A DNA stretch of 64,000 nt. Source: JALOLG01 sp963722415 (GTDB lineage Bacteria; Actinomycetota; Acidimicrobiia; Acidimicrobiales; Ilumatobacteraceae). A program made the translations under genes and the position numbers. Below, one piece after another: positions 62,613-64,000 of the stretch; position 1 is the first letter of the stretch, and every line of letters starts with the position of its first letter. The stretch lies in contig CAVRNI010000049.1 of the NCBI GenBank assembly GCA_963722415.1, positions 20,543 to 84,542 on the forward strand, written 5' to 3'. The notes below the pieces were generated by a model. It saw nothing but the letters and a program-made list of their open reading frames with translations. It did no database searches and was not told the origin of the DNA.

Positions 62613-64000
62613 CTCCTGTGGTGTCTCGTTCGTCGCCCACATGCGGGGCGTGCGGTCGAACGAACTCGTGATGACCGGGCTTCGGGCGCTCACCAACCTG
62701 GCCCACCGCGGCGCGACCGGGGCCGAGCCCGACACCGGCGACGGTGCCGGCATCCTGCTCCAGATACCCGACCGGTTCCTGCGGGCTGTCACCGGGTTCG
62801 CGCTCCCGGCCGAAGGTGCGTACGCAGGCGGGCATCGCCTTCCTGCCGACCGAGACGATGGCACTCGAGAAGGCACTCGCCGCGATCGAGGACATCGCGG
62901 TGGAGGAGGGGCTCGTCGTGCTCGGCTGGCGCGACCTGCCGATCCGCCCCGAGTGCCTCGGCGCGACCGCCCGGGCGGCGATGCCGACGATGAAGCAGTT
63001 CTTCGTCGCCGCCGCCGACGGCGCCTCGGGTATCGACCTCGACCGCAAGACGTTCGTCGCCCGCAAGCGTGCCGAGCACGAGCTGGCGGAGGACCTCACG
63101 ACGTACTTCTCGTCGCTGTCGGCCCGCACGATCGTCTACAAGGGGATGCTGACGACGCCGCAGCTCGGCCAGTTCTTCCCGGACCTCGTCGACCCCCGCG
63201 TCGAGAGCGCGCTGTTGCTCGTGCACTCGCCGCTTCTCGACGAACACGTTCCCGTCGTGGCCGCTCGCCCACCCGTACCGCTTCATCGCCCACAACGGCG
63301 AGATCAACACCGTCCAGGGCAACCAGAACTGGATGCGCGCCCGCGAGGCGATGGCGTCGAGCCCGCACCTGCCGAACCTCGCCAAGGCGTTCCCGATCTG
63401 CACGCCCGGCGCGTCCGACACGGCCCGCTTCGACGAGGTGCTCGAGCTGCTGCACCTGGCCGGACGCCCGATCCAGCACGCGATCCTGATGATGATCCCC
63501 GAGGCGTGGGAGAACAACGCCGAGATGGACGACGACAAGCGGGCGTTCTACCGGTACCACTCGAGCATGATGGAGCCCTGGGACGGCCCGGCCAGCGTGA
63601 CGTTCACCGACGGCACCGTGATCGGCGCCGTGCTCGACCGCAACGGGCTGCGGCCCAGCCGCTACTGGGTCACCGACGACGACCTCGTCGTGATGGCGTC
63701 CGAGGTCGGGGTCATCGACATCGACCCGGCCAAGGTCGTCACCAAGGGCCGGCTGCAGCCCGGCAAGATGTTCCTGATCGACACGTCCGAGGGTCGCATC
63801 GTCGACGACGAGGAGATCAAGGGCACGCTCGCCGCCGAGCACCCGTACGCCGAGTGGCTCGAGCAGGGCATGGCCGAACTCGTCGATCTGCCCGACGCGA
63901 GCACGTCGTGTTCAGCCATCACAGCGTGCTGCGCCGTCAGCAGATGTTCGGGTACACGCACGAGGAGCTCAAGATCATCGTCGCCCCGATGGCGCTCAAC
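62560..64000 (+). CDS. gltB: Glutamate synthase large subunit, N-terminal part (three frameshifts, runs off the window)
   Basis: The start MQKKPGPTGLYDPRFEHDSC GVSF-like region holds the nucleophile Cys of the glutamine amidotransferase II domain after a short propeptide. LRALTNLAHRGATGAEPDTG, AFLPTETMALEKALAAIEDI, TIVYKGMLTTPQLGQFFPDL, FIAHNGEINTVQGNQNWMRA, MMIPEAWENNAEMDDDKRAF and AVLDRNGLRPSRYWVTDDDL follow. Breaks lie near 62830, 63233 and 63897. Each shift restores the known order, so the gene is whole but badly read. It transfers amide nitrogen of glutamine to 2-oxoglutarate. ATG at 62560 is used. gltD is not in the window. Confidence 0.92.

Overview
The window is 64 kb of high-GC bacterial DNA that looks actinobacterial, most probably class Acidimicrobiia (Ilumatobacter-like). 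This is inferred, not proven, from a BldD-type regulator, a 6C-type small RNA, an F420-type LLM oxidoreductase, a PAC2 protein, a septum-formation-domain protein and the order comEA-comEC-holA-rpsT-lepA / hrcA-dnaJ-rsmE / hemW. About twenty genes carry single-base frameshifts in short G/C runs. Several are essential (dnaJ, rpsT, hemW, icd, gltB), so the breaks are best read as uncorrected indels of a long-read or metagenome assembly rather than as pseudogenes.

Layout. 1-5.8 kb (minus strand) is a catabolic cluster: 4-carboxymuconolactone decarboxylase-like protein, beta-hydroxyacid dehydrogenase, alpha/beta hydrolase, extradiol dioxygenase subunits LigA and LigB, an alkylmercury-lyase-like gene with an in-frame TGA at a catalytic cysteine position, a second hydrolase and a second NAD-binding dehydrogenase. 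This suggests 4,5-ring cleavage of protocatechuate- or gallate-like aromatics. 5.8-17.3 kb is mixed metabolism: metallo-beta-lactamase-fold lactonase, CoA transferase, leuS, fatty-acyl-AMP ligase, acetylpolyamine amidohydrolase, LLM oxidoreductase, PAC2 and APH phosphotransferase. 17.3-29.7 kb is the conserved housekeeping block: thioredoxin/YbbN, comEA, comEC, holA, rpsT, lepA, an MFS exporter, hrcA with a CIRCE operator, dnaJ, rsmE, a bldD homologue and hemW.

29.8-40.9 kb is accessory. tRNA-Val has a duplicated 3' end 2.7 kb downstream, which looks like an att-flanked insertion. It encloses a diacylglycerol-kinase-like gene, an unknown protein and a small exported protein. Beyond it lie a secreted RCC1-repeat protein, a septum-formation-domain protein, a secreted subtilase and an MFS protein. 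40.9-45.6 kb holds acyl-CoA metabolism: a divergent BadI/BadH-like pair, an EamA transporter, a hydrolase and an acyl-CoA dehydrogenase. 45.6-57.5 kb carries TCA-cycle genes (icd, gltA, acn) with a carboxyltransferase, a LysR regulator, a 6C-type RNA, an HAD-acyltransferase fusion, a PAP2 protein, a nitroreductase and a GntR regulator. The promoters of icd and acn share a duplicated 10-bp motif with 11-bp pitch, and the GntR gene is divergent from acn. 57.5-64 kb has a lipoprotein, a nitroreductase, a methyltransferase, a crotonase, an acyl-CoA synthetase and the start of gltB.

Several families of 40-110 bp hairpin repeats are scattered in the gaps between genes. The most interesting single locus is the candidate selenocysteine-containing MerB-like gene near 1.7-2.3 kb.
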